Below, piece after piece: positions 1 through 9,511 of a stretch of DNA of 64,000 nucleotides (positions are counted from its first letter, which is position 1; each line of letters starts with the position of its first letter). Below the pieces are notes generated by a model. It was given only the letters and a program-made list of their open reading frames with translations. It did not search any database and had not been told where the DNA came from. The stretch spans positions 1 through 64,000 of the forward strand of contig NZ_JNZO01000023.1 of assembly GCF_000717595.1 (NCBI RefSeq), given 5' to 3'. This stretch comes from Streptomyces flavochromogenes (GTDB lineage: Bacteria > Actinomycetota > Actinomycetes > Streptomycetales > Streptomycetaceae). The position numbers and the translations under genes were made by a program.

Positions 1-53
1 TCCCCGCCCCACCCCCTCCCTCGCCGTCCTCGGTCACCTCGGTCGCCTCGTGA

Positions 54-503
54 TCAGCCTCCGACCGGCAGCAGGCGGGACGGGGCGCGTGGGGTCAGGA
101 GCAGCGGGTTCAGGTAGCGGTCGCCTCTGAGCAGGCCCCAGTGGAGGCAGCTCTCCGGGCAGTGCGTGCCGGGGGCGACCCGGGCGATCGGGGTGCCGGC
201 CGCGACCCGCGTCCCGGGCTTCACCAGCGGAGTCACCGGGGTGAACGTGGTCCGCAGTGGGGGAGCGCCCGAGTGCGGCAGGGTGAGGGTGAGGACTCCG
301 CGCCCGCCGACCGGGCCCGCGAAGGTGACCGTGCCGGCGGTGGGTGCCAGGACCGGGGTGCCCGGTGGCGCGGCCAGGTCGACGCCGCGATGCCCGGCCG
401 CGTAGGGGCCCGGAGGTGGCTGCCAGCCGCGGAGGATCTCCGGGGGTGGCGGGCCCACCGGCCACAGGAGGCCGAGGGTCAGGATCAGTGCCGTGAGGTG
501 CAT
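54..503 (-). CDS. M23/LytM-like protein lacking both catalytic histidines
   Basis: This is a 149-residue exported protein with a LytM (M23) fold. A hydrophobic segment at residues 3-14 looks like a signal sequence. The zinc ligands are present as H38 and D42 (GHRGVD) and H121. In active LytM enzymes the Y-x-H-L motif and the first His of H-x-H are catalytic. Here they read FTPV and CLH, so both histidines are gone. Known degenerate LytM proteins (EnvC, NlpD) activate amidases or bind peptidoglycan, and a similar role is an inference. I chose the ATG at 503 because the upstream in-frame extension has no hydrophobic or conserved content. The gene is divergent from rpsB, and the 255 bases between them hold the promoters but no clear consensus box. 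Confidence 0.8.
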   Translation of the reverse strand: MHLTALILTLGLLWPVGPPPPEILRGWQPPPGPYAAGHRGVDLAAPPGTPVLAPTAGTVTFAGPVGGRGVLTLTLPHSGAPPLRTTFTPVTPLVKPGTRVAAGTPIARVAPGTHCPESCLHWGLLRGDRYLNPLLLTPRAPSRLLPVGG

Positions 504-758
504 GGGAGAACGCTCCCCCGCCCGTCCGGTTCGCAGGGGGCGCGGACGGTTTCTGTGGACCAGCCGCCGGTTGTGGACAGCGCCGTCACCCGCTGCTCCC
601 GGGGTCCCGTACACTTCCTATGGCGACCCGGGTCACCGGGTCGACTTCGCACGCCCCGCCACTACCCTCACCGGCCGTGGCAGCGCCTTTCGGTCCCTCG
701 CGGGCATGGCGCGTCGGGGCGTCAGGAACATAACCGAGAAACTCAAGGAGATACGGCC

Positions 759-1667
759 ATGGCCGTCGTCACGATGCGGGAGCTGCTGGAGAGCGGCGTC
801 CACTTCGGTCACCAGACCCGTCGCTGGAACCCGAAGATGAAGCGCTTCATCTTCACCGAGCGCAACGGCATCTACATCATCGACCTGCTCCAGTCGCTGT
901 CGTACATCGACCGCGCCTACGAGTTCGTCAAGGAGACCGTCGCGCACGGCGGCTCCATCATGTTCGTCGGTACGAAGAAGCAGGCCCAGGAGGCCATCGC
1001 CGAGCAGGCGACGCGTGTCGGCATGCCGTACGTCAACCAGCGTTGGCTCGGTGGCATGCTCACCAACTTCTCCACCGTCTACAAGCGTCTGCAGCGCCTC
1101 AAGGAGCTCGAGCAGATCGACTTCGAGGATGTGGCCGCGTCCGGCCTCACCAAGAAGGAGCTCCTGGTCCTCTCCCGCGAGAAGGCCAAGCTGGAGAAGA
1201 CCCTTGGTGGTATCCGCGAGATGCAGAAGGTGCCGAGCGCCGTCTGGATCGTCGACACCAAGAAGGAGCACATCGCCGTCGGTGAGGCGCGCAAGCTCCA
1301 CATCCCGGTCGTCGCGATCCTCGACACCAACTGCGACCCCGACGAGGTCGACTACAAGATCCCGGGCAACGACGACGCGATCCGCTCCGTCACCCTGCTC
1401 ACCCGCGTGATCGCCGACGCCGTCGCCGAGGGCCTCATCGCCCGCTCCGGCGCCGCGACCGGCGACTCGAAGCCGGGCGAGAAGGCCGCCGGCGAGCCCC
1501 TCGCCGAGTGGGAGCGCGACCTGCTCGAGGGTGAGAAGAAGGCCGACGACGCCGAGGCCCCCGCCGCCGAGGCGCCCGCTGCCGAGGCCCCCGCCGCCGA
1601 GGCTGCTCCGGCCGAGGCCGCTGCCGAGGCCACCGAGGCTCCGGCCGCGGACGCCGAGCAGGCCTGA
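759..1667 (+). CDS. rpsB: 30S ribosomal protein S2
   Basis: Ribosomal protein S2 of the small subunit, 302 residues. The N-terminus ([19 protein letters not shown]) and the segment [10 protein letters not shown] are typical of S2. The start is fixed by AAGGAG at 745-750. The body ends near residue 245, after which a low-complexity tail of about 55 residues rich in Ala, Glu and Pro repeats the unit AEAPA. E. coli S2 has 241 residues, so the tail is an actinobacterial extension and probably disordered. The gene is followed by tsf after 102 bases that contain a strong hairpin. Confidence 0.98.
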   Translation: MAVVTMRELLESGVHFGHQTRRWNPKMKRFIFTERNGIYIIDLLQSLSYIDRAYEFVKETVAHGGSIMFVGTKKQAQEAIAEQATRVGMPYVNQRWLGGMLTNFSTVYKRLQRLKELEQIDFEDVAASGLTKKELLVLSREKAKLEKTLGGIREMQKVPSAVWIVDTKKEHIAVGEARKLHIPVVAILDTNCDPDEVDYKIPGNDDAIRSVTLLTRVIADAVAEGLIARSGAATGDSKPGEKAAGEPLAEWERDLLEGEKKADDAEAPAAEAPAAEAPAAEAAPAEAAAEATEAPAADAEQA

Positions 1668-1689
1668 CCCTTCAGGACCTTCGGGTGAC

Positions 1690-1720
1690 GACGGCGGGGG
1701 CCCACGAAGCCCCCGCCGTC
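1690..1720 (+). terminator. rpsB-tsf intergenic hairpin
   Basis: A perfect 12-bp GC stem (1690-1701 with 1709-1720) has a 7-base loop and is extended by GGGTG/CACCC (1683-1687 and 1721-1725) across a two-base bulge. It has no T-run. Because tsf follows in the same direction it probably reduces or processes the rpsB-tsf transcript instead of ending it fully, which is an inference. Confidence 0.6.
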
Positions 1721-1769
1721 CACCCGTGGACCCGCCCGATCTTTCAGACTTCGAGAGAGAAACAGACTC

Positions 1770-2606
1770 ATGGCGAACTACACCGCCGCTGACGTCAAGA
1801 AGCTCCGCGAGCTCACCGGCGCCGGCATGATGGACTGCAAGAAGGCCCTCGACGAGGCCGACGGCGACGTCGACAAGGCCGTCGAGGCCCTGCGCATCAA
1901 GGGCCAGAAGGGTGTCGCCAAGCGCGAGGGCCGCTCCGCCGAGAACGGCGCCGTGGTCTCCCTCATCGCCGACGACAACACCTCCGGCGTCCTCGTCGAG
2001 CTGAAGTGCGAGACGGACTTCGTCGCCAAGGGTGACAAGTTCCAGGCCGTCGCCGACAAGCTCGCCGCCCACGTCGCCGCCACCTCCCCGGCCGACCTGG
2101 ACGCGCTGCTCGCCTCCGAGATCGAGGCCGGCAAGACCGTGCAGGCGTTCGTCGACGAGGCCAACGCCAACCTCGGCGAGAAGATCGTCCTGGACCGCTT
2201 CACGCAGTACGCCGACGGCTTCGTCTTCGCGTACATGCACCGCACGATGCCGGACCTCCCGCCGCAGATCGGTGTCCTCGTCGAGTTCGACAAGGCCGAC
2301 GCCGCCGTCGCCAAGGGTGTCGCCCAGCACATCGCCGCCTTCGCGCCGAAGTACCTCACCCGTGAGGACGTTCCGGCCGAGGTCGTCGAGACCGAGCGTC
2401 GCGTCGCCGAGGAGACCACCCGCGCCGAGGGCAAGCCCGAGGCCGCGCTCCCGAAGATCGTCGAGGGTCGCGTGAACGGCTTCTTCAAGGACGCGACGCT
2501 GCTCGGTCAGCCGTACGCCCTTGACAACAAGAAGTCCGTCCAGCAGATCCTGGACGAGGCCGGTGTCACCCTGAAGCGCTTCAGCCGCATCAAGGTCGGC
2601 ATCTGA
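1770..2606 (+). CDS. tsf: Elongation factor Ts
   Basis: EF-Ts is the guanine nucleotide exchange factor for EF-Tu. The product has 278 residues, close to E. coli EF-Ts (283). The N-terminal UBA-like domain contains [19 protein letters not shown] (residues 9-27). The EF-Tu contact signature [12 protein letters not shown] is followed by the core and dimerisation subdomains. The ATG at 1770 follows a GAGAGAAA purine run. The rpsB-tsf pairing is the usual bacterial arrangement. Confidence 0.98.
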   Translation: MANYTAADVKKLRELTGAGMMDCKKALDEADGDVDKAVEALRIKGQKGVAKREGRSAENGAVVSLIADDNTSGVLVELKCETDFVAKGDKFQAVADKLAAHVAATSPADLDALLASEIEAGKTVQAFVDEANANLGEKIVLDRFTQYADGFVFAYMHRTMPDLPPQIGVLVEFDKADAAVAKGVAQHIAAFAPKYLTREDVPAEVVETERRVAEETTRAEGKPEAALPKIVEGRVNGFFKDATLLGQPYALDNKKSVQQILDEAGVTLKRFSRIKVGI

Positions 2607-2693
2607 GTCCGTACGCGAACGCGACGGACACCGGACCCCGGTAGGGTCTGAGGCAGTCGTCCGCGCACGCGCAGGACGACCGCAGATCTGACG

Positions 2694-2745
2694 AGGAGGC
2701 CATTGCCGTACGGGAAACCGCGAGGACCCAAGGCAATGGCCTCCT
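2694..2745 (+). terminator. tsf-pyrH hairpin
   Basis: An inverted repeat of 13-14 bp (GGAGGCCATTGCC at 2695-2707 with its complement at 2732-2744) has a 24-base loop and is followed by TTCGTAT. It lies just before the pyrH ribosome binding site (GAGGAG, 2758-2763). It probably terminates or attenuates rpsB-tsf transcription upstream of pyrH. The left arm itself contains a GAGGAGG Shine-Dalgarno-like sequence. Confidence 0.6.
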
Positions 2746-2769
2746 TCGTATGTGCACGAGGAGATCTCC

Positions 2770-3534
2770 ATGAACCAGGGCGCCGTACAGGGCGACGACA
2801 ACAACGGCAAGAAGGCCGGCCGCTACATGCTGAAGCTGTCCGGAGAAGCCTTCTCCGGCGGTACGGGCCTGGGCGTCGACCCCAATGTCGTGCACGCCAT
2901 CGCGCGTGAGATCGCGGCCGTCGTCCGCGACGGCGCGGAGATCGCGGTGGTGATCGGCGGCGGCAACTTCTTCCGTGGCGCCGAGCTCCAGCAGCGCGGC
3001 ATGGACAGGGCCCGCTCCGACTACATGGGCATGCTCGGCACCGTGATGAACTGCCTCGCCCTCCAGGACTTCCTGGAGAAGGAGGGCATCGACTCCCGCG
3101 TCCAGACCGCCATCACCATGGGCCAGGTCGCCGAGCCGTACATCCCGCTGCGCGCCGTGCGCCACCTGGAGAAGGGCCGCGTGGTCATCTTCGGTGCGGG
3201 CATGGGCATGCCGTACTTCTCCACGGACACCACCGCCGCCCAGCGCGCCCTGGAGATCGACGCCGAGGCGCTCCTCATGGGCAAGAACGGCGTGGACGGC
3301 GTCTACGACTCCGACCCGAAGGCCAACCCCGACGCGGTCAAGTTCGACGCACTGGAGTACGGCGAGGTGCTCTCCCGCGACCTCAAGGTCGCCGACGCCA
3401 CCGCCATCACCCTGTGCCGGGACAACAACCTCCCGATCCTCGTCTTCGAACTGCTCACCGAGGGCAATATCGCTCGCGCGGTGAAGGGTGAGAAGATCGG
3501 CACGCTCGTGAGCGACCAGGGCACCCGGGCCTGA
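2770..3534 (+). CDS. pyrH: UMP kinase
   Basis: Bacterial UMP kinase makes UDP from UMP and ATP in the cytoplasm and feeds pyrimidine nucleotide and sugar-nucleotide synthesis. The product has 254 residues with the amino acid kinase fold. Visible motifs are [22 protein letters not shown], the nucleotide loop [16 protein letters not shown] and [14 protein letters not shown] chose the ATG at 2770 because GAGGAG lies 6 bases upstream, although a GTG at 2752 is also in frame. It precedes frr, as in most bacteria. Confidence 0.97.
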   Translation: MNQGAVQGDDNNGKKAGRYMLKLSGEAFSGGTGLGVDPNVVHAIAREIAAVVRDGAEIAVVIGGGNFFRGAELQQRGMDRARSDYMGMLGTVMNCLALQDFLEKEGIDSRVQTAITMGQVAEPYIPLRAVRHLEKGRVVIFGAGMGMPYFSTDTTAAQRALEIDAEALLMGKNGVDGVYDSDPKANPDAVKFDALEYGEVLSRDLKVADATAITLCRDNNLPILVFELLTEGNIARAVKGEKIGTLVSDQGTRA

Positions 3535-3628
3535 CCCGAACCGGGGAACCGCCCCGCAAGGGGATGGACAGAGCCCTGCCGGTCGTACACCGTGCAGGAC
3601 ACAACGCGACGACACGCAGGAGCATGTG

Positions 3629-4186
3629 GTGATCGAAGAGACCCTCCTCGAGGCCGAGGAGAAGATGGAGAAGGCCGTCGTGGTCGCCAAGGAGGACTTC
3701 GCCGCGATCCGCACCGGCCGTGCGCACCCGGCGATGTTCAACAAGATCGTGGCGGACTACTACGGTGCCATCACCCCCATCAACCAGCTGGCGTCCTTCT
3801 CCGTCCCGGAGCCGCGGATGGCCGTGGTGACCCCGTTCGACAAGAGCGCGCTGCGCAACATCGAGCAGGCGATCCGGGACTCGGACCTCGGCGTCAACCC
3901 GAGCAACGACGGCAACATCATCCGGGTGGTGTTCCCCGAGCTGACGGAGGAGCGCCGCCGGGAGTACATCAAGGTCGCCAAGGGCAAGGCCGAGGACTCG
4001 AAGATCTCGATCCGCTCGGTCCGCCGCAAGGCCAAGGAGACCATCGACAAGCTCGTCAAGGACGGCGAGGTCGGCGAGGACGAGGGCCGCCGCGCCGAGA
4101 AGGAGCTCGACGACACCACCGCGAAGTACGTCTCGCAGGTGGACGAGCTGCTCAAGCACAAGGAAGCCGAGCTGCTCGAGGTCTGA
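3629..4186 (+). CDS. frr: Ribosome recycling factor
   Basis: RRF splits post-termination ribosomes together with EF-G. The product has 185 residues, the standard length. Family segments include the RTGRAHP motif near residue 30, [13 protein letters not shown], and the long helical domain near the C-terminus. Two GTG codons stand in tandem at 3626 and 3629. AGGAG at 3618-3622 gives better spacing to 3629, and the product then begins [10 protein letters not shown]. The stop codon overlaps the cdsA start (TGATG), so the two genes are probably translationally coupled. Confidence 0.97.
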   Translation: MIEETLLEAEEKMEKAVVVAKEDFAAIRTGRAHPAMFNKIVADYYGAITPINQLASFSVPEPRMAVVTPFDKSALRNIEQAIRDSDLGVNPSNDGNIIRVVFPELTEERRREYIKVAKGKAEDSKISIRSVRRKAKETIDKLVKDGEVGEDEGRRAEKELDDTTAKYVSQVDELLKHKEAELLEV

Positions 4187-5289
4187 TGAACGACTCTTCC
4201 TGGGGGGCCCCGGCCGGTTCCGGCCGTGGGGGACCCGACCAGGGGCCCGTCCCGGCGGGTCCCGCATACGATCGGCATCAGGCGGCGCAGACTCGGCCCA
4301 TGCCCATCGTGCCCGACGTTCCCGCCGGCGGATTCCAGGACGGTCACGGCCGGGGGGCCGCTCACCAGAGCGGTCCCCTGTTCCGTGACGAGACGCCGCA
4401 CGAGCACCCGCAGGAGCCCATGCCCAGCCCCACCCCGCCTCCGCCGCCCGCGCCTTCGGCGCCACGGCAGAAGAAGAGCGCGGGGCGCAATCTGGGCGCG
4501 GCCATAGGGGTCGGGGTCGGCCTCGGGGCCGTCATCATCGCCTCGCTGTACATCTGGCCGCCGGCGTTCGTCGGGGTGATAGCGGTCGCCGTGGTGGTCG
4601 GGCTGTGGGAGCTGACCTCTCGCCTCCAGGAGCGCAAGGGCATCAACGCTCCGCTGGTGCCGCTCGCGGTCGGCGGCGCGGCGATGGTCGTCGCCGGTTA
4701 CGTCCGGGGGCCCGAGGGCGCCTGGGTGGCGATGGCGCTCACGGCGCTCGCGGTGCTCGTCTGGCGGATGACGGAGCCTCCCGAGGGCTATCTGAAGGAC
4801 GTCACGGCGGGTGTGTTCGCGGCGTTCTACGTGCCGTTCCTGGCGACGTTCGTGGCGTTGATGCTCACCGCCGACGACGGCCCGCAGCGGGTGCTGACGT
4901 TCCTGGTGCTGACGGTGGTCAGCGACACGGGTGCGTACGCGATCGGCTGGCGCTTCGGCAAGCGCAAGCTGGCGCCGAGGATCAGTCCCGGAAAGACCCG
5001 TGAGGGGCTGTTCGGGGCGGTGGCCTTCGCGATGGCGGCGGGTGCGCTGTGCATGCAGTTCATGATCGACGACGGTGTCTGGTGGCAGGGTCTGCTGCTG
5101 GGTCTCGCGGTGGCGACGAGTGCGACGCTCGGCGACCTCGGCGAGTCGATGATCAAGCGGGATCTGGGCATCAAGGACATGGGCACCCTGCTGCCGGGGC
5201 ACGGCGGGATCATGGACCGGCTGGACTCGCTGCTGCCGACGGCTCCGGTCGTGTGGCTGCTGTTCGTGATCTTCGTCGGTTCGGCCTGA
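4186..5289 (+). CDS. cdsA: Phosphatidate cytidylyltransferase
   Basis: CDP-diacylglycerol synthase converts phosphatidic acid and CTP to CDP-diacylglycerol, the precursor of phosphatidylinositol, phosphatidylethanolamine and cardiolipin. The product has 367 residues. The first roughly 95 residues are Pro, Gly and Gln rich and probably cytoplasmic and disordered. They are followed by about eight membrane segments. The family signature is complete near the C-terminus: SMIKRDLGIKDMGTLLPGHG, then GIMDRLDSL. The ATG overlaps the frr stop by one base. A strong terminator follows. Confidence 0.95.
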   Translation: MNDSSWGAPAGSGRGGPDQGPVPAGPAYDRHQAAQTRPMPIVPDVPAGGFQDGHGRGAAHQSGPLFRDETPHEHPQEPMPSPTPPPPPAPSAPRQKKSAGRNLGAAIGVGVGLGAVIIASLYIWPPAFVGVIAVAVVVGLWELTSRLQERKGINAPLVPLAVGGAAMVVAGYVRGPEGAWVAMALTALAVLVWRMTEPPEGYLKDVTAGVFAAFYVPFLATFVALMLTADDGPQRVLTFLVLTVVSDTGAYAIGWRFGKRKLAPRISPGKTREGLFGAVAFAMAAGALCMQFMIDDGVWWQGLLLGLAVATSATLGDLGESMIKRDLGIKDMGTLLPGHGGIMDRLDSLLPTAPVVWLLFVIFVGSA

Positions 5290-5305
5290 TCCGTACGCGT
5301 GTGTC

Positions 5306-5343
5306 GTCAGGGCCCGTCACCCTCCGGGGTGACGGGCCCTGAC
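5306..5343 (+). terminator. Intrinsic terminator after cdsA
   Basis: A perfect stem of 17 bp (5306-5322 with 5327-5343) is closed by a TCCG tetraloop at 5323-5326, an extra-stable UNCG-type loop with a C-G closing pair. It ends the rpsB-cdsA block. Confidence 0.9.
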
Positions 5344-5408
5344 GCATGGGGGCGGCATGTGCGTTCGGCCGCCGAGCCGAAACCGTGGCGTACGGGGAGA
5401 ATGCGCTC

Positions 5409-7025
5409 ATGGCATCGAAGGCAGGCGCCGACGGCGCACCCGCGGGGGCACGGCTCGTCCTGCTGACCCTCGCGGCGGGCCAGTTCCTGATGGCCCTCGA
5501 CAGCTCCGTCATGAACGTGGCGATCGCGACCGTGGCCGAGGACGTCGGCACGACGGTGACCGGGATCCAGGGCGCCATCACCGCGTACACGCTGGTGATG
5601 GCGATGTTCATGATCCCCGGGGGCAAGGTCGGGGTGCTGATCGGCCGTCGGCGCGCGTTCATGATCGGCTGCGTGATCTACGGCTGCGGCTCGCTGACCA
5701 CGGCTCTCGCGCCGAACCTGCCCGTTCTGCTGGTCGGCTGGTCGTTCCTCGAAGGCATCGGGGCGGCGCTCATCCTTCCGTCGATCGTGGCGCTGGTGGC
5801 GGGCAACTTCCCCACCGAGGGCCGGGCCGCGGCGTACGGCATCGTGGCGGCGGCGGGCGCCGTGGCCATCGGGCTCGGACCGCTCATCGGAGGCATCGCC
5901 ACGACCTACTTCTCCTGGCGCTGGGTCTTCGCCGGCGAGGTCCTGGTCGTGCTCGTCATCCTGGTGTTCGCCCGCCGCATCGCCGACGCCGGCGACGAGG
6001 AACACCCGCGCATCGATCTCCTCGGCGCGGTCCTCTCCGCCGCCGGGCTCGGGATCTTCGTCTACGGCGTCCTGCGCTCGGACGAATGGGGCTGGGTCCA
6101 GCCCAAGGCCGACGCGCCCGCCTGGCTCGGGGTGTCGATGACCGTGTGGCTGATGCTGACGGGGCTGCTCCTGGTGTACCTGTTCCTCCGCTGGGAGGCC
6201 CGGCTCGTCGAGCGGGGCCGGGATCCGCTCGTCGACCCGGCCATGCTGCGGAACAAGCAGCTCACCGGCGGTCTGACGATGTTCTTCTTCCAGTACCTCG
6301 TGCAGATGGGCGTCTTCTTCGTCGTCCCGCTCTATCTGTCCGTGGCCCTCGGTCTGTCCGCGCTGCAGACGGGCGCCCGGATCCTGCCGCTCTCGCTGAC
6401 GCTGCTGGCCGCCGCGGTCCTCATCCCGCGCTTCCTTCCCGACGTCTCGCCGCGGCGGGTGGTACGGATCGGGGTGGCGGCGCTCCTCGCCGGTGCGGTC
6501 GCCCTGATGGCCGCGCTGGACGCGGACGCCGGAGCGGAGATCGTCACCGTCCCGCTGCTGCTGATCGGGTTCGGGATGGGGGCCCTGGCCTCCCAGCTCG
6601 GATCGGTCACGGTGTCCGCGGTCCCGGACCGGCAGAGCGCGGAGGTCGGAGGCATCCAGAACGCCGTCACCAACCTCGGCTCCTCGATGGGTACGGCGCT
6701 CGCGGGCTCCCTGATGATCGCCGCGCTGACGACCTCGTTCCTGGGCGCCGTGGAGCGGAACGAGGCGATCCCGGCCGAGGTGAAGAGCCAGGCCGTGGTC
6801 GAGCTGCAGAGCGGCGTCCCGTTCCTCTCGGACGCCCAGCTGACGACCGCTCTCGACGAGGCGGGCACGAGCGAGGAGGTGGCCGAGGCCGCACTGGAGG
6901 CGAACGAGGCCGCCCGCCTGGACGGCCTCAAGGCCGCCCTCGCGATCCTGGCCGGCGCGTCCGTCGTGGCACTCTTCTTCACCCACCGCATCCCCCGCAC
7001 CCAGCCCCGGTCACCCGCACCCTGA
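5409..7025 (+). CDS. MFS drug transporter, DHA2 type
   Basis: This is a proton-driven exporter of the 14-helix DHA2 (EmrB/QacA) family, with 538 residues. Helix 1 contains the family motif [19 protein letters not shown]. The loop after helix 2 contains [10 protein letters not shown], matching major facilitator motif A. Helix 5 has the antiporter-type segment [18 protein letters not shown]. The ATG at 5409 follows GGGGAG at 5394-5399. Substrates cannot be read from the sequence. It is isolated between the cdsA terminator and rlmN and has no adjacent regulator. Confidence 0.85.
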   Translation: MASKAGADGAPAGARLVLLTLAAGQFLMALDSSVMNVAIATVAEDVGTTVTGIQGAITAYTLVMAMFMIPGGKVGVLIGRRRAFMIGCVIYGCGSLTTALAPNLPVLLVGWSFLEGIGAALILPSIVALVAGNFPTEGRAAAYGIVAAAGAVAIGLGPLIGGIATTYFSWRWVFAGEVLVVLVILVFARRIADAGDEEHPRIDLLGAVLSAAGLGIFVYGVLRSDEWGWVQPKADAPAWLGVSMTVWLMLTGLLLVYLFLRWEARLVERGRDPLVDPAMLRNKQLTGGLTMFFFQYLVQMGVFFVVPLYLSVALGLSALQTGARILPLSLTLLAAAVLIPRFLPDVSPRRVVRIGVAALLAGAVALMAALDADAGAEIVTVPLLLIGFGMGALASQLGSVTVSAVPDRQSAEVGGIQNAVTNLGSSMGTALAGSLMIAALTTSFLGAVERNEAIPAEVKSQAVVELQSGVPFLSDAQLTTALDEAGTSEEVAEAALEANEAARLDGLKAALAILAGASVVALFFTHRIPRTQPRSPAP

Positions 7026-7072
7026 AACGGCGAACCGGGCCATGGGTGCGCGTCTGCGACACTGGTAGCACC

Positions 7073-8179
7073 ATGCCCAAGCCCGGAGAACTCACTTTCG
7101 TCGCCCCCCGCGGAGCCAAGAAGCCGCCGCGGCACCTGGCCGACCTCACGCCCGCCGAGCGGAAGGAGGCCGTCGCCGCGATCGGCGAGAAGCCGTTCCG
7201 CGCCAAGCAGCTGTCCACCCACTACTTCGCGCGGTACGCGCACGATCCCGCCGAGTGGACGGACATTCCGGCCGCCTCGCGGGAGAAGCTGGCCGGGGAG
7301 CTGCTGCCCGATCTGATGTCCGTGGTGCGGCACATCTCGTGCGACGACGACACCACCCGTAAGACCCTGTGGCGGCTGCACGACGGCACGCTCGTCGAGT
7401 CGGTGCTCATGCGCTACCCGGACCGGGTGACCATGTGCATCTCCTCGCAGGCCGGCTGCGGGATGAACTGCCCGTTCTGCGCGACGGGGCAGGCCGGGCT
7501 CGACCGGAACCTGTCGACCGCCGAGATCGTGCACCAGATCGTGGACGGCATGCGGTCGCTGCGGGACGGGGAGGTGCCCGGGGGACCGGCGCGGCTCTCC
7601 AACATCGTGTTCATGGGCATGGGCGAGCCGCTCGCGAACTACAAGCGGGTCGTCGGTTCCATCCGGCGGCTGACCGACCCCGAGCCGGACGGTCTCGGGC
7701 TGTCCCAGCGCGGGATCACCGTCTCCACCGTCGGGCTCGTGCCCGCGATGCTGCGGTTCGCCGACGAGGGCTTCAAGTGCCGGCTCGCGGTCTCGCTGCA
7801 CGCCCCGGACGACGAGCTCCGCGACACCCTGGTGCCGGTCAACACGCGGTGGAAGGTGCGCGAGGTCCTCGACGCCGCCTGGGAGTACGCGGAGAAGTCG
7901 GGCCGCCGGATCTCCATCGAGTACGCGCTCATCCGGGACATCAACGACCAGGCGTGGCGCGGTGACCTGCTGGGCCGACTGCTCAAGGGACGCCGGGTGC
8001 ACGTCAACCTGATCCCGCTGAACCCGACGCCGGGTTCGAAGTGGACGGCGTCGCGTCCGGAGGACGAGAAGGCCTTCGTCGAGGCCATCGCCCGCCACGG
8101 CGTGCCGGTGACCGTGCGGGACACCCGCGGCCAGGAGATCGACGGTGCCTGTGGACAGCTGGCAGCCGCCGAGCGCTGA
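7073..8179 (+). CDS. rlmN: 23S rRNA/tRNA m2A methyltransferase RlmN
   Basis: This radical-SAM enzyme methylates C2 of A2503 in 23S rRNA and of A37 in some tRNAs. The product has 368 residues. The iron-sulfur cluster motif CX3CX2C is at C129, C133 and C136 (CGMNCPFC). The SAM-binding GMGEPLANY follows, and the C-terminal Cys that carries the transient methyl group is C360. The N-terminal segment [14 protein letters not shown] is the RNA-contact region. Start at ATG 7073. The order frr-cdsA-rlmN is common in actinomycetes. Confidence 0.96.
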   Translation: MPKPGELTFVAPRGAKKPPRHLADLTPAERKEAVAAIGEKPFRAKQLSTHYFARYAHDPAEWTDIPAASREKLAGELLPDLMSVVRHISCDDDTTRKTLWRLHDGTLVESVLMRYPDRVTMCISSQAGCGMNCPFCATGQAGLDRNLSTAEIVHQIVDGMRSLRDGEVPGGPARLSNIVFMGMGEPLANYKRVVGSIRRLTDPEPDGLGLSQRGITVSTVGLVPAMLRFADEGFKCRLAVSLHAPDDELRDTLVPVNTRWKVREVLDAAWEYAEKSGRRISIEYALIRDINDQAWRGDLLGRLLKGRRVHVNLIPLNPTPGSKWTASRPEDEKAFVEAIARHGVPVTVRDTRGQEIDGACGQLAAAER

Positions 8180-8215
8180 CCTTGTAGTCTGAGCTCGAAC
8201 ACATCTCCATATTCC

Positions 8216-8309
8216 GACAGGGGAGCGCCACAGCGCTGAGAGTGCGGTCACCGTAGGACCGCAGACCCTCTGAACCTTGCCCAGGTCATTCTGGGTAGGA
8301 AGTTCGGTC
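8216..8309 (+). ncRNA. TPP riboswitch aptamer
   Basis: This is a thiamine pyrophosphate aptamer. The invariant CTGAGAGT is at 8236-8243. The P3 stem pairs TGCGGTC (8243-8249) with GACCGCA (8257-8263). ACCCTCTGAACCTT follows, the P5 stem pairs CCCAG (8280-8284) with CTGGG (8291-8295), and GTAGGAAG closes the core. It lies directly upstream of the thiamine ABC importer, which it is expected to switch off when TPP is plentiful. Confidence 0.93.
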
Positions 8310-8327
8310 GTTTACTCAAGCTGTTGC

Positions 8328-8394
8328 GCCCTGCCCGCGTCCGGTTCGCCGGTCGTGGGCAGGGCCGCGTCTCTTCCTGGTCATACCCAGGAGG
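8328..8394 (+). promoter_or_regulatory. Riboswitch expression platform with sequestered ribosome binding site
   Basis: Two hairpins follow the aptamer. A 9-bp stem (GCCCTGCCC 8328-8336 with GGGCAGGGC 8357-8365) has no T-run. A 6-bp stem (TCCTGG 8375-8380 with CCAGGA 8387-8392) buries most of the AGGAGG Shine-Dalgarno at 8389-8394. This suggests control at translation initiation, although the first hairpin could also act as a terminator. Confidence 0.6.
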
Positions 8395-8401
8395 AATCTC
8401 A

Positions 8402-9511
8402 GTGAGCACCAATCCGGTGAGCATCAAGAAGGCCGCCGCCGCCGCGCTCGTCGCGGCGCTGGGCGTCACCACCCTCGCCGCCTGCGGCACGGACGACGTC
8501 CGCGAGGCGGCGGGCAAGTCCGGCGCGCCCGCGCCGAAGACCGTGACCCTCGTGAGTCACGACTCGTTCAACGCCTCCAAGGAGGTGCTGGCCGAGTTCA
8601 CGAAGCAGACCGGCTTCACCGTCAAGGTCCTGAAGAGCGGCGACGCGGGCGAGGCCGTCAACAAGGAGATCCTGACCAAGGGCTCCCCGCAGGGCGACGT
8701 CTTCTTCGGCGTCGACAACACCCTGCTGTCCCGCGCCCTCGACAACGGCATCTTCGTGCCGTACGCGGCGAAGGGCCTGGACCGTGTCCCGGCCGCGTAC
8801 CGGCTCGACAAGGAGCAGCGGGTCACGCCGATCGACTCGGGTGACATCTGCGTCAACTACGACAAGAAGTACTTCGCCGACAAGAAGCTGGCTCCGCCGG
8901 TGACCTTCGACGACCTGGCGAAGCCGGCGTACAGGAACCTGCTCGTCGTCGAGAACCCCGAGCGGTCCTCCCCGGGCCTCGGCTTCCTCCTCGGTACGGC
9001 CGCCAAGTACGGCGACGAGGGCTGGCAGGACTACTGGACGAAGCTCAAGGCCAACGGTGTGAAGACCGTCGACAGCTGGGAGCTCGCCTACAACCAGGAG
9101 TTCTCCGGCTCGGCCGGCGGCAAGCAGGCCAAGGGCGACCGGCCGCTCGTCGTGTCGTACGCCTCCAGCCCGCCGGTCGAGGTGCTCTACGGTGAGCCGC
9201 AGCCGAAGGTGGCCCCCACCGGGGTGTCCACCGGGACCTGCTTCCGGCAGACCGAGTTCGCGGGCCTGCTGAACGGCGCGAAGAACCCCGAGGGCGGCAA
9301 GGCCCTGATCGACTTCCTGATCTCCAAGAAGTTCCAGGAGGACATGCCGCTCCAGATGTTCGTCAACCCGGTGGCGAAGGACGCGGCCCTGCCCGAGCTG
9401 TTCACCAAGCACGGCGTGGTCGTCGACAAGCCGGAGACGATGGCGCCGGAGAAGATCGCCGAGAAGCGTGACCCGTGGATCCAGCAGTGGTCGTCGCTCG
9501 TTCTGAAGTAG
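8402..9511 (+). CDS. Thiamine ABC transporter substrate-binding lipoprotein
   Basis: This is the extracytoplasmic binding protein for thiamine or its phosphates (ThiB/TbpA family), 369 residues. The N-terminus has positive charges, a hydrophobic stretch and a lipobox ending in C28 (TTLAAC), so it is anchored to the membrane as a lipoprotein. Family-like segments are LVSHDSFNASKEVLAEF and VFFGVDNTLLSRALDNGIF. The GTG start at 8402 follows AGGAGG by 7 bases. It is the first gene of a three-gene operon under the TPP riboswitch, which supports the substrate assignment. Confidence 0.93.
   Translation: MSTNPVSIKKAAAAALVAALGVTTLAACGTDDVREAAGKSGAPAPKTVTLVSHDSFNASKEVLAEFTKQTGFTVKVLKSGDAGEAVNKEILTKGSPQGDVFFGVDNTLLSRALDNGIFVPYAAKGLDRVPAAYRLDKEQRVTPIDSGDICVNYDKKYFADKKLAPPVTFDDLAKPAYRNLLVVENPERSSPGLGFLLGTAAKYGDEGWQDYWTKLKANGVKTVDSWELAYNQEFSGSAGGKQAKGDRPLVVSYASSPPVEVLYGEPQPKVAPTGVSTGTCFRQTEFAGLLNGAKNPEGGKALIDFLISKKFQEDMPLQMFVNPVAKDAALPELFTKHGVVVDKPETMAPEKIAEKRDPWIQQWSSLVLK

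Noticed and set aside
633..2810. A minus-strand open frame of 725 codons antisense to rpsB and tsf
   Set aside because: Its composition is the mirror of ribosomal genes with clear function, and it has no domain or start signal.
2703..2909. A leader peptide of 68 codons starting at TTG after GAGGAGG before pyrH
   Set aside because: It runs out of frame into pyrH and shows no conserved content. The hairpin explains the sequence better.
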